A DNA stretch of 32,458 nt from Clostridia bacterium (GTDB lineage Bacteria > Bacillota_A > Clostridia > Christensenellales > Aristaeellaceae). Below are positions 15,793 to 24,051 of this stretch, piece after piece. The stretch covers positions 1 to 32,458 of the forward strand of contig JAFXMP010000150.1 of NCBI GenBank assembly GCA_017530275.1, in the 5' to 3' direction. The translations under genes and the position numbers were made by a program. The notes below the pieces were generated by a model. That model ran no database searches. It was not told the origin of the DNA and saw only the letters and a list, made by a program, of their open reading frames with translations. Within the stretch, counting starts at the first letter, position 1, and each line of letters begins with the position of its first letter.

Positions 15793-16625
15793 GATAACTC
15801 CTGTTTTAAGACATTTTGGGAATTTGCGGTTTGTTTTCCGGCCAGGGCAAGGATCATGTCCGGGAGCACGACGCTTCTGCCGTATTCATAGCGCTGCTGC
15901 TGTTCTTCGGTGCGCCCGACCAAAGGCACTCCGGCGGCGGAATTATCGGATACGACCAGCAGCGCGACGCCGGGCAATTCAAAGAGCTTTGTCATCAGGC
16001 AGAAAGAACTCGTTTCCATTTCGATCAGATCCGTATCGAAGGCCCTGATTTCATCCAGGTGGGAATATTCCAACGCAATGGAAGGCGTACAGAAGACGCT
16101 GGCCCTGCGGATATGATATCCCATCTGTCTTCCGACGGCGATTGCTTCCTCCACGTCCTTCTTGTCCGGCACAACTTTTGAAAACAGCATGCTTTCCCGG
16201 ATGGATTCCTTCGTGAGATACGAATCCGCGCTGCTTCCCGATATGGAAAAAGACGGCGTGCAAACGTCCCCCACGTGGAAGCTCTCCTTGAGCGCGCCCA
16301 CCGCGCCGATGAAAATCAGTCTTTTGAAGGAAAGCTCCGCGCATAAGGACAAGTGATCGATGAGGTTCCCGGCGGACGAGCCGATTTTGATCCACGCGAT
16401 CTTCAAACCGCCTTTTTCCACCAGATACCCCGCAATATACGAGCCCTCCCGCAGCGTGGTCACAGTGCAGCCAGCTTCCATGCCCAGCCTGTACGGGGTA
16501 AAGCTCGGGGCGACAACCAGCGCGTCGTAAACGATTTCCTCGCTCAGCCCAAAAGCCTGCGCGGCCATGTGTTCCGAGTTGTATCGATGAAAAGTGTCCA
16601 CGATGCGTTTCAAGGCTTCTTTCAT
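15789..16625 (-). CDS. Nucleoside phosphorylase (PNP/UDP family 1)
   Basis: 278 residues. The purine/uridine phosphorylase fold is shown by FIGAVGALKESFHVGDVC (the phosphate-binding GxxGxL and GD segment) and IEMETSSFCLMTKLF, the block whose Met-Glu contacts the ribose. The reaction is phosphorolysis of a nucleoside to base and ribose-1-phosphate. A serine follows the Glu-Thr (METSS), as in uridine phosphorylase-like members, but substrate specificity cannot be fixed from these motifs. The start has GAGGTGACGC upstream. The end overlaps hslO, so salvage and stress genes are coupled here. Confidence 0.85.
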   Translation of the reverse strand: MKEALKRIVDTFHRYNSEHMAAQAFGLSEEIVYDALVVAPSFTPYRLGMEAGCTVTTLREGSYIAGYLVEKGGLKIAWIKIGSSAGNLIDHLSLCAELSFKRLIFIGAVGALKESFHVGDVCTPSFSISGSSADSYLTKESIRESMLFSKVVPDKKDVEEAIAVGRQMGYHIRRASVFCTPSIALEYSHLDEIRAFDTDLIEMETSSFCLMTKLFELPGVALLVVSDNSAAGVPLVGRTEEQQQRYEYGRSVVLPDMILALAGKQTANSQNVLKQELS

Positions 16626-16677
16626 TGCGTCACCTCAGCCAATCCCCTTCATTTTTGTTCCTGGCAGCGCCTGCTTA

Positions 16678-16956
16678 TCAGCAATAATAATTCAAGCTGC
16701 CGAAGGTTTCTTTCCACATCCGAACGATTTCAAAGCTGCGGGCTTCAATGATTTTCATGATGGCTCGAAGCTGCCTTTCGGGGATGGCGGAATTGTTATT
16801 CTGCAACAGACATCCGCCGGAACGGGTAATCCATATTTTCGTCGCGTTGGGGCTGGGCTTTCCTTCAGAAACATGAACGTGAACCGGCTCCAGCGGGTCA
16901 TTTTCATTGACCCAAAAGAAAACCAGATATCCGCCGATTCTAAAAACTTGCGGCAC
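16678..16956 (-). CDS. DUF4160 protein
   Basis: 92 residues. The opening (PQVFRIGGYLVFFWVNE) and the central PVHVHVSEG with the following KIWI segment are the DUF4160 signature. The start is taken as GTG 16956, because it gives the family N-terminus and is preceded by GGAGG and an 8-base gap. In-frame ATGs farther upstream lack such a site. It overlaps the end of the gene before it by 17 bases. DUF4160 proteins often sit beside a second small protein (DUF2442) in what is assumed to be a toxin-antitoxin-like pair. Here the partner differs; see the next entry upstream. Confidence 0.85.
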   Translation of the reverse strand: MPQVFRIGGYLVFFWVNENDPLEPVHVHVSEGKPSPNATKIWITRSGGCLLQNNNSAIPERQLRAIMKIIEARSFEIVRMWKETFGSLNYYC

Positions 16957-17218
16957 GGCTGAATCCTCCATCCCTGGCCAGTTCGATGATGACATGCGCC
17001 ACACTGGCGATAAACGCCTGATATTCCTGAATTTCCTGGGGCGTGAAGCCTTTGATGCTTTCCCATCGATATTCCGGCAGCCAGCAAACGGCGGAATGGA
17101 AACCGTTCATCACCGGTTTTTCGATCACGACCTTGACAGCTTCCCGACCGTCTTTTTCGATGATTTCGGAGTGAACGATTTCCGTTTCGTCGTTCAGCGT
17201 CATAAACGGATACAGCAT
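16940..17218 (-). CDS. Small protein partner of DUF4160
   Basis: 92 residues, cytoplasmic, no membrane segment. Features seen are an acidic/basic strand-rich N-terminus (FMTLNDETEIVHSEIIE), a region SAVCWLPEYRWESIKGFT and a C-terminal helix. I do not recognise a named family; it is not obviously DUF2442, the more usual neighbour of DUF4160. It is encoded immediately before DUF4160 with a 17-base overlap, and the DUF4160 ribosome site lies inside it, so the two are translated together. The ATG follows GGAAAGGAGCTAAGGA. Confidence 0.7.
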   Translation of the reverse strand: MLYPFMTLNDETEIVHSEIIEKDGREAVKVVIEKPVMNGFHSAVCWLPEYRWESIKGFTPQEIQEYQAFIASVAHVIIELARDGGFSRAASF

Positions 17219-17253
17219 TCCTTAGCTCCTTTCCGTCTGTTTCCCCGGGCGGT

Positions 17254-17871
17254 TTACCGGGCGTTTTCCAGGGTGAATTCCTGGCCGATCAGGGGTTCCA
17301 GCTCCGCTTCCCTACTTTCATCCAGAATGGCCGGAACCAGCTTTTGGGCCAGCTCCGTCCGGATGGGCGTTTTGCTCATGAGCTTTGCCAGGGAGATTTC
17401 CCCGTCCTTCCGCCGGATATAATACCGGGCGTCAAGCGGCACCAGGAAGGTGTTTTTCGCCCAGCCTTTGTCCTTGCGGGCGATTTCCGCGGCGTAGAAC
17501 GCCAGGGGGCGCGGCACGTAGATGCTCAGCCCGATCATCCACAAAATGCCCGCCACCATGGGCAGCACCGTGGGAGCCGAGGCCACTTCTTTGCGGATGT
17601 TCCGGTTGGGGTGGGCCTTGAACAGGCTGAAAAAGGAAAGAGTCAGCGTCATCACCAGCGTAATGGGAACGGTGAGCAGGATCGCTTTGATCTTCGCCTT
17701 CCAGGCGCAGGAGGAGCAGACGGAAACGTGCGCCGCGCCCAGCAGCTTTTCCGTCACGGTCTTTTTCTGCCTGCCGCCGCCCTTGGGGTTCTCGAATACG
17801 GTATTCGTCTCCACGTGGGCGAAACGGTATTCCTCGCCTGCGGCGCTCCCGCATCGGATGCACGCGCTCAT
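17254..17871 (-). CDS. Zinc-ribbon-like membrane protein of unknown function
   Basis: 205 residues. Two CxxC pairs (Cys4/Cys7 and Cys52/Cys55) can form a split zinc ribbon in the first 60 residues. Two membrane segments follow: IKAILLTVPITLVMTLTLSF and one around LPMVAGILWMIGLSIYV. A charged C-terminal domain (LDARYYIRRKDGEISLAKLM) ends the protein, with both ends probably in the cytoplasm. It lies 13 bases downstream of the PFL gene and 35 bases upstream of the DUF4160 pair. No family was recognised and no function can be proposed. Confidence 0.7.
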   Translation of the reverse strand: MSACIRCGSAAGEEYRFAHVETNTVFENPKGGGRQKKTVTEKLLGAAHVSVCSSCAWKAKIKAILLTVPITLVMTLTLSFFSLFKAHPNRNIRKEVASAPTVLPMVAGILWMIGLSIYVPRPLAFYAAEIARKDKGWAKNTFLVPLDARYYIRRKDGEISLAKLMSKTPIRTELAQKLVPAILDESREAELEPLIGQEFTLENAR

Positions 17872-17884
17872 TTTGTCCTTCCTC

Positions 17885-19237
17885 TCAGTTCCGCAGGCTG
17901 TGCAGCGGCGCGGGGATGCGTCCGCCCCGGGCGATGAAAGCGTCGGAGCCGAAGGGGTGCACCGGGATCACCGGGGCATGGCCCAGCAGGCCGCCAAACT
18001 CCACATAATCCCCCACCTGCTTGCCCGGCGCGGGGATGATGCGCACGGCGGTGGTTTTATTGTTGATCATGCCAATGGCCGCTTCGTCCGCGATGATGGC
18101 GCTGATGGTGGCGGCGGAGGTATCGCCGGGCACGGCGATCATATCCAGGCCCACGGAGCAAACGCAGGTCATGGCTTCCAGCTTATCCAGGGTCAGGGCG
18201 CCGCAGGCGGCAGCTTCGATCATGCCGATATCTTCCGAAACGGGAATGAACGCGCCGCTGAGGCCCCCTACATGGGAGGACGCCATGACGCCGCCCTTCT
18301 TCACCGCGTCGTTGAGCAGGGCCAGGGCCGCCGTGGACCCATGGGTGCCGCATTTTTCCAGGCCCATTTCTTCTAAGATATGCGCCACACTGTCGCCTAC
18401 CGCCGGGGTGGGGGCCAGGGAAAGGTCCACGATGCCGAAGGGAACGTCCAGCATCCGGGACGCTTCCATCGCCACCAACTGGCCCACCCGGATGATACGG
18501 AAGGCGGTGCGCTTGATGGTTTCGGCCACCACGTCGAAGGATTCCCCGCGCACGCTTTCCAGCGCGCGCTTGACCACGCCGGGCCCGCTGACGCCCACGG
18601 AAACGGCGCAGTCGCCCTCTCCGGGGCCGTGGAACGCCCCCGCCATGAAGGGATTGTCCTCCACGGCGTTGGCAAAGATCACCAGCTTGGCGCAGCCCAG
18701 GCCGTCCTGCGCTTTCGTGCGTTCCGCCAAGGCTTTGATAGCCTCGCCGCACAGGCGTACGGCGTCCATATCGATGCCCGCCCGGGTAGAAGCCACGTTG
18801 ATGGAGGAACACATGAGCTCCGTTTCAGACAGCGCCTGGGGGATGGACAGGATCAGCCGCTTATCCGCCGCCGTCATGCCCTTCTGCACCAGGGCGGAGT
18901 AGCCGCCGATAAAATCCACGCCCGTTTCCTTGGCCGCTTTGTCCAGGGCCAGGGCCACGGGGAGCGGGTCGTCCACCGCGCCGGTGATCAGGGAAACGGG
19001 GGTGACGGAAATGCGTTTGTTTACGATGGGCACGCCGAATTCCCGTTCGATTTCCCGCCCCACCTTGACCAAATTTTCCGCCTGACGGGCGATGCGGCTG
19101 TAGACCCGGCTGGCTAAGCGCCGGGTGTCGTCGCACACGCAGTTGAACAGGGAAATGCCCATGGTAATGGTGCGCACGTCCAATTTTTCCTGGTCGATCA
19201 TGCGCAGGGTCTCAAAAATCTGACTGCTTTGGATCAT
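17885..19237 (-). CDS. PFL/UPF0210 family protein (DUF711)
   Basis: 450 residues, close to the family length of about 450. Recognisable stretches are the opening [24 protein letters not shown], cut here to its core [11 protein letters not shown], and internal segments [21 protein letters not shown] and [16 protein letters not shown]. The family resembles glycyl-radical-type folds and is annotated as PFL-like, but its reaction is not established. It is encoded directly after the small ACT protein with 15 bases between them, an arrangement that recurs in Firmicutes and suggests that the ACT protein senses an amino acid or related metabolite for it. GGAGGATATGCCCC precedes the ATG. Confidence 0.9.
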   Translation of the reverse strand: MIQSSQIFETLRMIDQEKLDVRTITMGISLFNCVCDDTRRLASRVYSRIARQAENLVKVGREIEREFGVPIVNKRISVTPVSLITGAVDDPLPVALALDKAAKETGVDFIGGYSALVQKGMTAADKRLILSIPQALSETELMCSSINVASTRAGIDMDAVRLCGEAIKALAERTKAQDGLGCAKLVIFANAVEDNPFMAGAFHGPGEGDCAVSVGVSGPGVVKRALESVRGESFDVVAETIKRTAFRIIRVGQLVAMEASRMLDVPFGIVDLSLAPTPAVGDSVAHILEEMGLEKCGTHGSTAALALLNDAVKKGGVMASSHVGGLSGAFIPVSEDIGMIEAAACGALTLDKLEAMTCVCSVGLDMIAVPGDTSAATISAIIADEAAIGMINNKTTAVRIIPAPGKQVGDYVEFGGLLGHAPVIPVHPFGSDAFIARGGRIPAPLHSLRN

Positions 19238-19252
19238 GGGGCATATCCTCCG

Positions 19253-19534
19253 TCAAATCTGATGCATGGCTTCAAAGATTTCGGTTTTCTGGATGCGGAT
19301 CTGTAAGCCCAGCTTTTGCCCCAAGGCGTCCAATTCGCTCTGCAGTTCGTCAAAGGGGCAGGTGGGTTCCGACAGGTCCACCATCATGACCATATTGAAG
19401 TAACCGTCCAGGATCGTTTGACTGATATCCAGAATATTGATGCCCCGCTCGAATAAAACTGAACTGACCTGGGCGATGATGCCCTTGCGGTCAAAACCCA
19501 GAACTGTAACAACCGCCTTGGAAACAGCCGCCAT
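19253..19534 (-). CDS. ACT domain protein, UPF0237 type
   Basis: 93 residues forming one ACT domain: VVTVLGFDRKGIIAQVSSVL, then GINILDISQTILDGYF and MVMMVDLS, the usual strand-helix-strand order. ACT domains bind amino acids or similar ligands. Proteins of this type are encoded next to UPF0210/PFL genes, as here. The start ATG at 19534 follows GGCAGGAGGCATAAAA. A promoter lies about 100 bases upstream at 19632-19660. Confidence 0.9.
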   Translation of the reverse strand: MAAVSKAVVTVLGFDRKGIIAQVSSVLFERGINILDISQTILDGYFNMVMMVDLSEPTCPFDELQSELDALGQKLGLQIRIQKTEIFEAMHQI

Positions 19535-19631
19535 TTTTATGCCTCCTGCCTTATCACGCGTTTCGCGACAAAAAAGAGATATGATGCCAGCTGTGCCGGT
19601 TGTCCGTCTGCGGCTTCGCTGAATCATGCAT

Positions 19632-19660
19632 ATTATATCATATGAAACCGCTGCCCGCAA
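19632..19660 (-). promoter_or_regulatory. Extended -10 promoter driving the ACT/PFL operon
   Basis: On the minus strand, TTGCGG (19660-19655), 17 bases, then TATAAT (19637-19632). The -10 box is preceded by TGA, giving an extended TGN element. It points toward the ACT gene. Confidence 0.75.
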
Positions 19661-19723
19661 GGGCGGCGAAAACAGCGCACTGCGTACAGGACGGAAGGAC
19701 TCGTACATTTTTTTTGCATTTAT

Positions 19724-19752
19724 TTGCATTCCGGGAGAAAATGGCGTATAAT
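19724..19752 (+). promoter_or_regulatory. Promoter of the reductase/fusion-enzyme operon
   Basis: TTGCAT (19724-19729), 17 bases, TATAAT (19747-19752). It is divergent from the ACT/PFL promoter; their -35 boxes are about 64 bases apart. It lies 64 bases before the reductase start. Confidence 0.75.
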
Positions 19753-19815
19753 GAACAAGATTCTGCCCTGATATTCAGGAATTGCGGAATCGGCATGCGG
19801 AAAGGGGGACGGGGC

Positions 19816-20658
19816 ATGACGCGGGTGGTGTGGATCACCGGCGCTTCCAGCGGTCTGGGGCTGCATACGTCAAAGGCGCTTAAGGAGAGCGGCTTTACCG
19901 TGATCGCCGGAGCCCGTTCCTTCGGAAAGGGCAAAAGCGTGCCCGGCTGTACCTGCCTGCCCCTGGACGTGACCGACCCAAACAGCATCGATGCTTTCGT
20001 GCGGGAGGCGCTGAAAGCGGGCGGCCCGCCGGACGTTCTGGTGAACTGCGCTGGGATGCTGATTTTGGGTGCCTGTGAAACCTATCCCCTTTCCGAACTG
20101 CGCCAGGTGATGGAAACCAACTTTTTCGGCCAGGCGGCCATGATTTCCGCCGTGCTGCCCCTCATGCGGGCAAAGGGACACGGGCGCATCGTGAATTTTT
20201 CCTCCATCAACGGATTGCTGGGCATCCCCTTCGAAGGGGCGTATACCGCCAGCAAGCACGCGGTGGAGGGGTACAGCGAATGTTTGGCCCTGGAGGCAAA
20301 GCCCTTCGGCGTCGAAGTGATGCTGGTAGAGCCGGGGGACCACCGCAGCGGCAGCGCCGCCTACCGGCATCATTCCCAAGGCATGACGGATGCTTCCCCC
20401 TACAAGGCCGATTTTGACAGCGGCACGGCGGCCATCGCCCGGGACGAGGCGGGCGGCTCCGACCCGGATATCCTGGGGAGGAAGATCGCAAAAGCGCTGA
20501 AAAAAAAGCGCCTGCCCCGCCGCCTGCGGGTGGCGAAATTCGATCAGCATTTGGCGGTGATCCTGCACGATGTGCTGCCTGCCTGGCTGTTTGACTGGAT
20601 TTTACGGGACTATTACTGCAAAACGCCCCACAATAAGAATCGAGGAAATGCGAAATGA
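19816..20658 (+). CDS. Short-chain dehydrogenase/reductase, candidate 3-ketosphinganine-type reductase
   Basis: 280 residues. Classical SDR motifs are present: TGASSGLG (8-15) for the dinucleotide, NCAG (77-80), Ser130, and YTASK with Tyr143 and Lys147 as the catalytic pair. No acidic residue clearly selects NADH; the GAR after strand 2 favours NADPH. The tail is basic (KKKRLPRRLRVAKF) and then hydrophobic (LHDVLPAWLFDWIL), which could hold it at the membrane. The start ATG 19816 follows an AAAGGGGGACGG site. The last 4 bases overlap the fusion enzyme gene as ATGA, so the two are translated together. Since the fusion would make a 2-amino-3-ketone, reducing that ketone is the natural inference. 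Confidence 0.85.
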   Translation: MTRVVWITGASSGLGLHTSKALKESGFTVIAGARSFGKGKSVPGCTCLPLDVTDPNSIDAFVREALKAGGPPDVLVNCAGMLILGACETYPLSELRQVMETNFFGQAAMISAVLPLMRAKGHGRIVNFSSINGLLGIPFEGAYTASKHAVEGYSECLALEAKPFGVEVMLVEPGDHRSGSAAYRHHSQGMTDASPYKADFDSGTAAIARDEAGGSDPDILGRKIAKALKKKRLPRRLRVAKFDQHLAVILHDVLPAWLFDWILRDYYCKTPHNKNRGNAK

Positions 20659-23600
20659 GCGAGGTACTCGCCCGCAGTGATCGCCTGCGGGAGAATATGA
20701 CCCTTCAAAACCTGTTTGAAATCATCAGCGGCGACGAAGAGCGTATCGCGGCCCGGTATTTGGAAAAGGGAGAGGAAAAAGCCATCACCTACCGGGAATA
20801 CCGCGCCCGCACCTTCGCCTGCTCCAGCCTGCTTCAAGCTGCCTTGGGTGAAAAGAACAAGGGCAAGTTCGTGGGCATCCAATTGGACACCTGCCCGGAG
20901 TGGTTTTATCTGTTCTGGGGCGTGATCGCCGCGGGCTATAACGCGGTGCTCATGGATTTCACCCTGAGCGATGAAATGACCGCCTACATCCTGCGCCAGG
21001 CGGGAGCGGTGGCCCTGATCGGCAAAGCTCCCCGGAACCTGAACGGTGATATGATCCAGTTCACCGTGAAGCAATTGGCGGCGGCCCAGCCCGCGCCCGG
21101 CTTTACGCCCTCTTTCGGGGATATGGTGGCCCTGTGCACCTCCGGCACCACCGACACCAGCCGGGTATTCGTATATAACGAAGAAGCGGTATGCAGCCAG
21201 GTATTGAACGCCGAAATGTTGTATAAGGCCAACAAGCGCATCATCTGCGACGAGCCTCGGCGGCAGCTGGCCTTCCTGCCCTATCATCATATTTTCGGGT
21301 TCATGGTGTGCTTGCAGTGGATTCACTTCCTGGGCTATGAAACCGTGTATTTGCAAAACCGAAGCCCCCAGTGCATCCAGGAAACGTCCCGGCGCTTCAA
21401 GATCACCCATCTGATGGCCGTGCCGCTGCTTGCCAATAACCTCTGCGTGGCGCTGAACAAGCAGGTGGCGAAAGAAAATCGCTTCAAGCGCGCGGGCTTC
21501 AAGACCCTGCGGGGCCTGTCCCTGGCGCTGCAAAGCGTGGCCCCCGGCTTTGGGCTGGATTTCGCCCGGAACGTGCTGTTCAAATCCATCACGGAACAAA
21601 TGCTGGGCAGCGACGTGCGCTGTATCATTTTGGGCGGCAGCCATACCCCCAAGGAGCATATGCGCACCCTGTCCGCGCTGGGCTATTTCACGGTGTCCGG
21701 TTTCGGCATGACGGAAACGGGCGTCACCTCCGTGGAAACCAACATGAACGTGATCACCCGCACCTCCGGCAGCGTGGGCCGGCCTTTGGCCTCCGCCGAA
21801 TACCGGGTGCAGAGCGACGGGGAAAAGAGCAACCGGGGTGAAATGTACATCCGGGGCAACACCCTGCACACGGGCAGACTGGTGGATGGCAAAATTCTGC
21901 CTCCCGCCCTGGACGAAGAGGGCTGGTTCCGCACGGGCGACGTGGTGCGCCTGGAAAAGGGCAGCCGCATGTACGTGGAGGGCCGCGCCAAGGACGTGAT
22001 CATCAACGAGTCCGGCGAAAACGTGTACCCGGACGAGATCGAGGACGCTTTCGGCGTGCTGGAGGGTGTGGAGCAGTTTTGTGTGCTGGGTGTGAAAGCC
22101 CGGAAAAAGAAGGAAAAGGAAGAAAAGGGTTTTCTGTCCCATTTGCCCCTGTCCCATATTCCCCTGCCGCACCTGCCCGGCCGGAATAAGGGCGTGGTGG
22201 ATTACGAGGACATCACCCTGGTCATCAACGTGGGCCAGCATTACCGGGACGACGATTACATTTCCGGCCTCATGGCCCAGGTGCGCCGCATCAACGCAGG
22301 CCTGCCCGCCCTGAAGCGGGTGAACAGGGTGCTGGCCACCTCCGAAAAGTTCCAGACAGCGGGCGGCATCAAGGTGAAGCGTCTGGCCCTGAAAAAGCAG
22401 ATCGAGGAAAAGAAGTTGGCCTATCGGGATATCGATTTTAACCGCCGGGACGAGGCCGCCGCCGAGGAAAGCAAGCCCCTGGTGCAGGAGGAAAACACCC
22501 CCTCCGATCTGCAGCTGGAGGAAATCAAGCAGAAGGTGCGGCTGGTTTACGCCGAAACCCTGAACGTGCCCCCAGATCAGATCAGGGACGACGCCCATTT
22601 TATCGACGAATTGGGCGGCGACAGCCTGCAGGTGCTGGGCGTGAGCCTGAAAATCGAGGAACAGTTCAACGTGCTGATTCCCACCGAGGAATACGGCAAG
22701 TGCACCACGGTGAATGACCTAAGCGCCCTGCTGTACGCCAAAGTGCGCGGGGATGTGGCCTATGAAAGCGCCGGGGAGGAAAGCCAGGAGCCGGTCACGC
22801 CCATCACCCGCTTCGAGGATTCCCCGGAATTCCAGGCATTTGAAAAGCGCTGGCAGTCCCTGATGGGGGAGGGCCAGGAAAACCCCTATTTCGTGGCCCA
22901 CGATTCGCCTTTGCTGGACAAGAGCTTCGTAGACGGCCAGTGGATGCTGGATTTTGGCAGCTACAACTATGTGGGCATGAGCGGCCGGGCCGAAACCAGG
23001 GCCGCCGCCAAGGCCGCTATCGATAAATACGGCACCTCCGCCTCCGGCAGCCGATTGCTTGCGGGCGAAAAGACCCTGCATAAAGAACTGGAAGCAGAAA
23101 TCGCCAAGTGGAAGCATACGGAAGACGCGCTTGTGCTGGTGGGCGGCCATTCCACCAACGTGACCTGCGTGGGCAACTTCTGCGGCAAGGGTGATTTGAT
23201 CGTTTACGACGCCATCGCCCACAATTCCATCGAGCAGGGCTGCCGCTTGAGCCAAGCCACGGCCAAACCCTTCCCCCACAGCGACGTGAAGGCCCTGGAA
23301 AGCATCCTTCGCAATCAGCGCCACAAGTTCGGCAAGGTGCTGATCGTGGTGGAGGGCGCGTACTCCATGGACGGCGATATCGCGCCGGTGCCGGAAATCG
23401 TGGCGCTTAAAAAGAAATACGGCTGCTTCCTTATGGTGGACGAGGCGCACTCCGCCTGCGTCATCGGCGAAACCGGCGGCGGCGTGGACGAATACTTCGG
23501 CCTGGCCCCGGACGATATCGATATCAAGTACGGCACACTGAGCAAGGGCCTGGGCACCTGCGGCGGCTACTTAGCCGGAAAGCGGTCCCTGATCGAATAC

Positions 23601-24017
23601 CTGCGCTACAACCTGCCCGGCTTCGTGTTCTCCGTGGGCATTTCCCCGCCCCTGGCTGCCGCCAGCTTGGAGGCCATCCGCCTGCTGCAAAAGGACCCCT
23701 CCATCGTGCAGCGCCTGCACCGAAACATCAAATGCTTCATGGAGGAAGCGCACAAGCGGCGCCTGAACACCTGCCTTGCCGGAGAAACGGCCATCGTGCC
23801 CATCTTGGTGGGCCGGGACGAGGATGCCTGGGAGCTAAGCAACCGCCTGCGCAAAAAGGGCGTGATCGTGCCCCCCGCCGTGTACCCCGCCGTTCCCAAA
23901 AACAAAGCCCGCCTGCGCTTCGGCGTGATCTCCGAGCATAACCCGGAGGAAATCGTGGAAGCCCTGGACAAGCTGTTGGAATGCGCGAAGGAAGCGGGCA
24001 TTCAACTGCCTGAATAA
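20655..24017 (+). CDS. Acyl-activating enzyme/ACP/alpha-oxoamine synthase fusion
   Basis: 1120 residues in three domains. (1) About 15-600 is an AMP-forming acyl ligase: TSGTT at 162-166, FGMTETG, FRTGDVVRLE, GRAKDVIINESGENVYP from 443, and a GGIKVKR block whose Lys573 fits the catalytic lysine. (2) About 615-705 is an acyl carrier protein with the phosphopantetheine serine Ser657 in GGDSLQVL. (3) About 740-1115 is a PLP alpha-oxoamine synthase of the BioF/Kbl/serine palmitoyltransferase family: His856, DEAH (Asp929, His932), and TLSKGLG with Lys964 as the PLP lysine. Proposed action: activate a fatty acid, load it on the in-built ACP and condense it with an amino acid (Ser, Ala or Gly) with loss of CO2. 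It overlaps the reductase gene. A basic insert lies near 480-514. Confidence 0.9.
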   Translation: MSEVLARSDRLRENMTLQNLFEIISGDEERIAARYLEKGEEKAITYREYRARTFACSSLLQAALGEKNKGKFVGIQLDTCPEWFYLFWGVIAAGYNAVLMDFTLSDEMTAYILRQAGAVALIGKAPRNLNGDMIQFTVKQLAAAQPAPGFTPSFGDMVALCTSGTTDTSRVFVYNEEAVCSQVLNAEMLYKANKRIICDEPRRQLAFLPYHHIFGFMVCLQWIHFLGYETVYLQNRSPQCIQETSRRFKITHLMAVPLLANNLCVALNKQVAKENRFKRAGFKTLRGLSLALQSVAPGFGLDFARNVLFKSITEQMLGSDVRCIILGGSHTPKEHMRTLSALGYFTVSGFGMTETGVTSVETNMNVITRTSGSVGRPLASAEYRVQSDGEKSNRGEMYIRGNTLHTGRLVDGKILPPALDEEGWFRTGDVVRLEKGSRMYVEGRAKDVIINESGENVYPDEIEDAFGVLEGVEQFCVLGVKARKKKEKEEKGFLSHLPLSHIPLPHLPGRNKGVVDYEDITLVINVGQHYRDDDYISGLMAQVRRINAGLPALKRVNRVLATSEKFQTAGGIKVKRLALKKQIEEKKLAYRDIDFNRRDEAAAEESKPLVQEENTPSDLQLEEIKQKVRLVYAETLNVPPDQIRDDAHFIDELGGDSLQVLGVSLKIEEQFNVLIPTEEYGKCTTVNDLSALLYAKVRGDVAYESAGEESQEPVTPITRFEDSPEFQAFEKRWQSLMGEGQENPYFVAHDSPLLDKSFVDGQWMLDFGSYNYVGMSGRAETRAAAKAAIDKYGTSASGSRLLAGEKTLHKELEAEIAKWKHTEDALVLVGGHSTNVTCVGNFCGKGDLIVYDAIAHNSIEQGCRLSQATAKPFPHSDVKALESILRNQRHKFGKVLIVVEGAYSMDGDIAPVPEIVALKKKYGCFLMVDEAHSACVIGETGGGVDEYFGLAPDDIDIKYGTLSKGLGTCGGYLAGKRSLIEYLRYNLPGFVFSVGISPPLAAASLEAIRLLQKDPSIVQRLHRNIKCFMEEAHKRRLNTCLAGETAIVPILVGRDEDAWELSNRLRKKGVIVPPAVYPAVPKNKARLRFGVISEHNPEEIVEALDKLLECAKEAGIQLPE

Positions 24018-24051
24018 TCCCTGAACGGTCATGACGAAAGGAGAAAGCAAC

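Noticed and set aside
22950..24017. Plain biotin synthesis enzyme (BioF) call for the C-terminal domain
   Set aside because: It is fused to its own acyl ligase and ACP and coupled to a ketone reductase, and no other bio genes are present. BioF activity is still not formally excluded.
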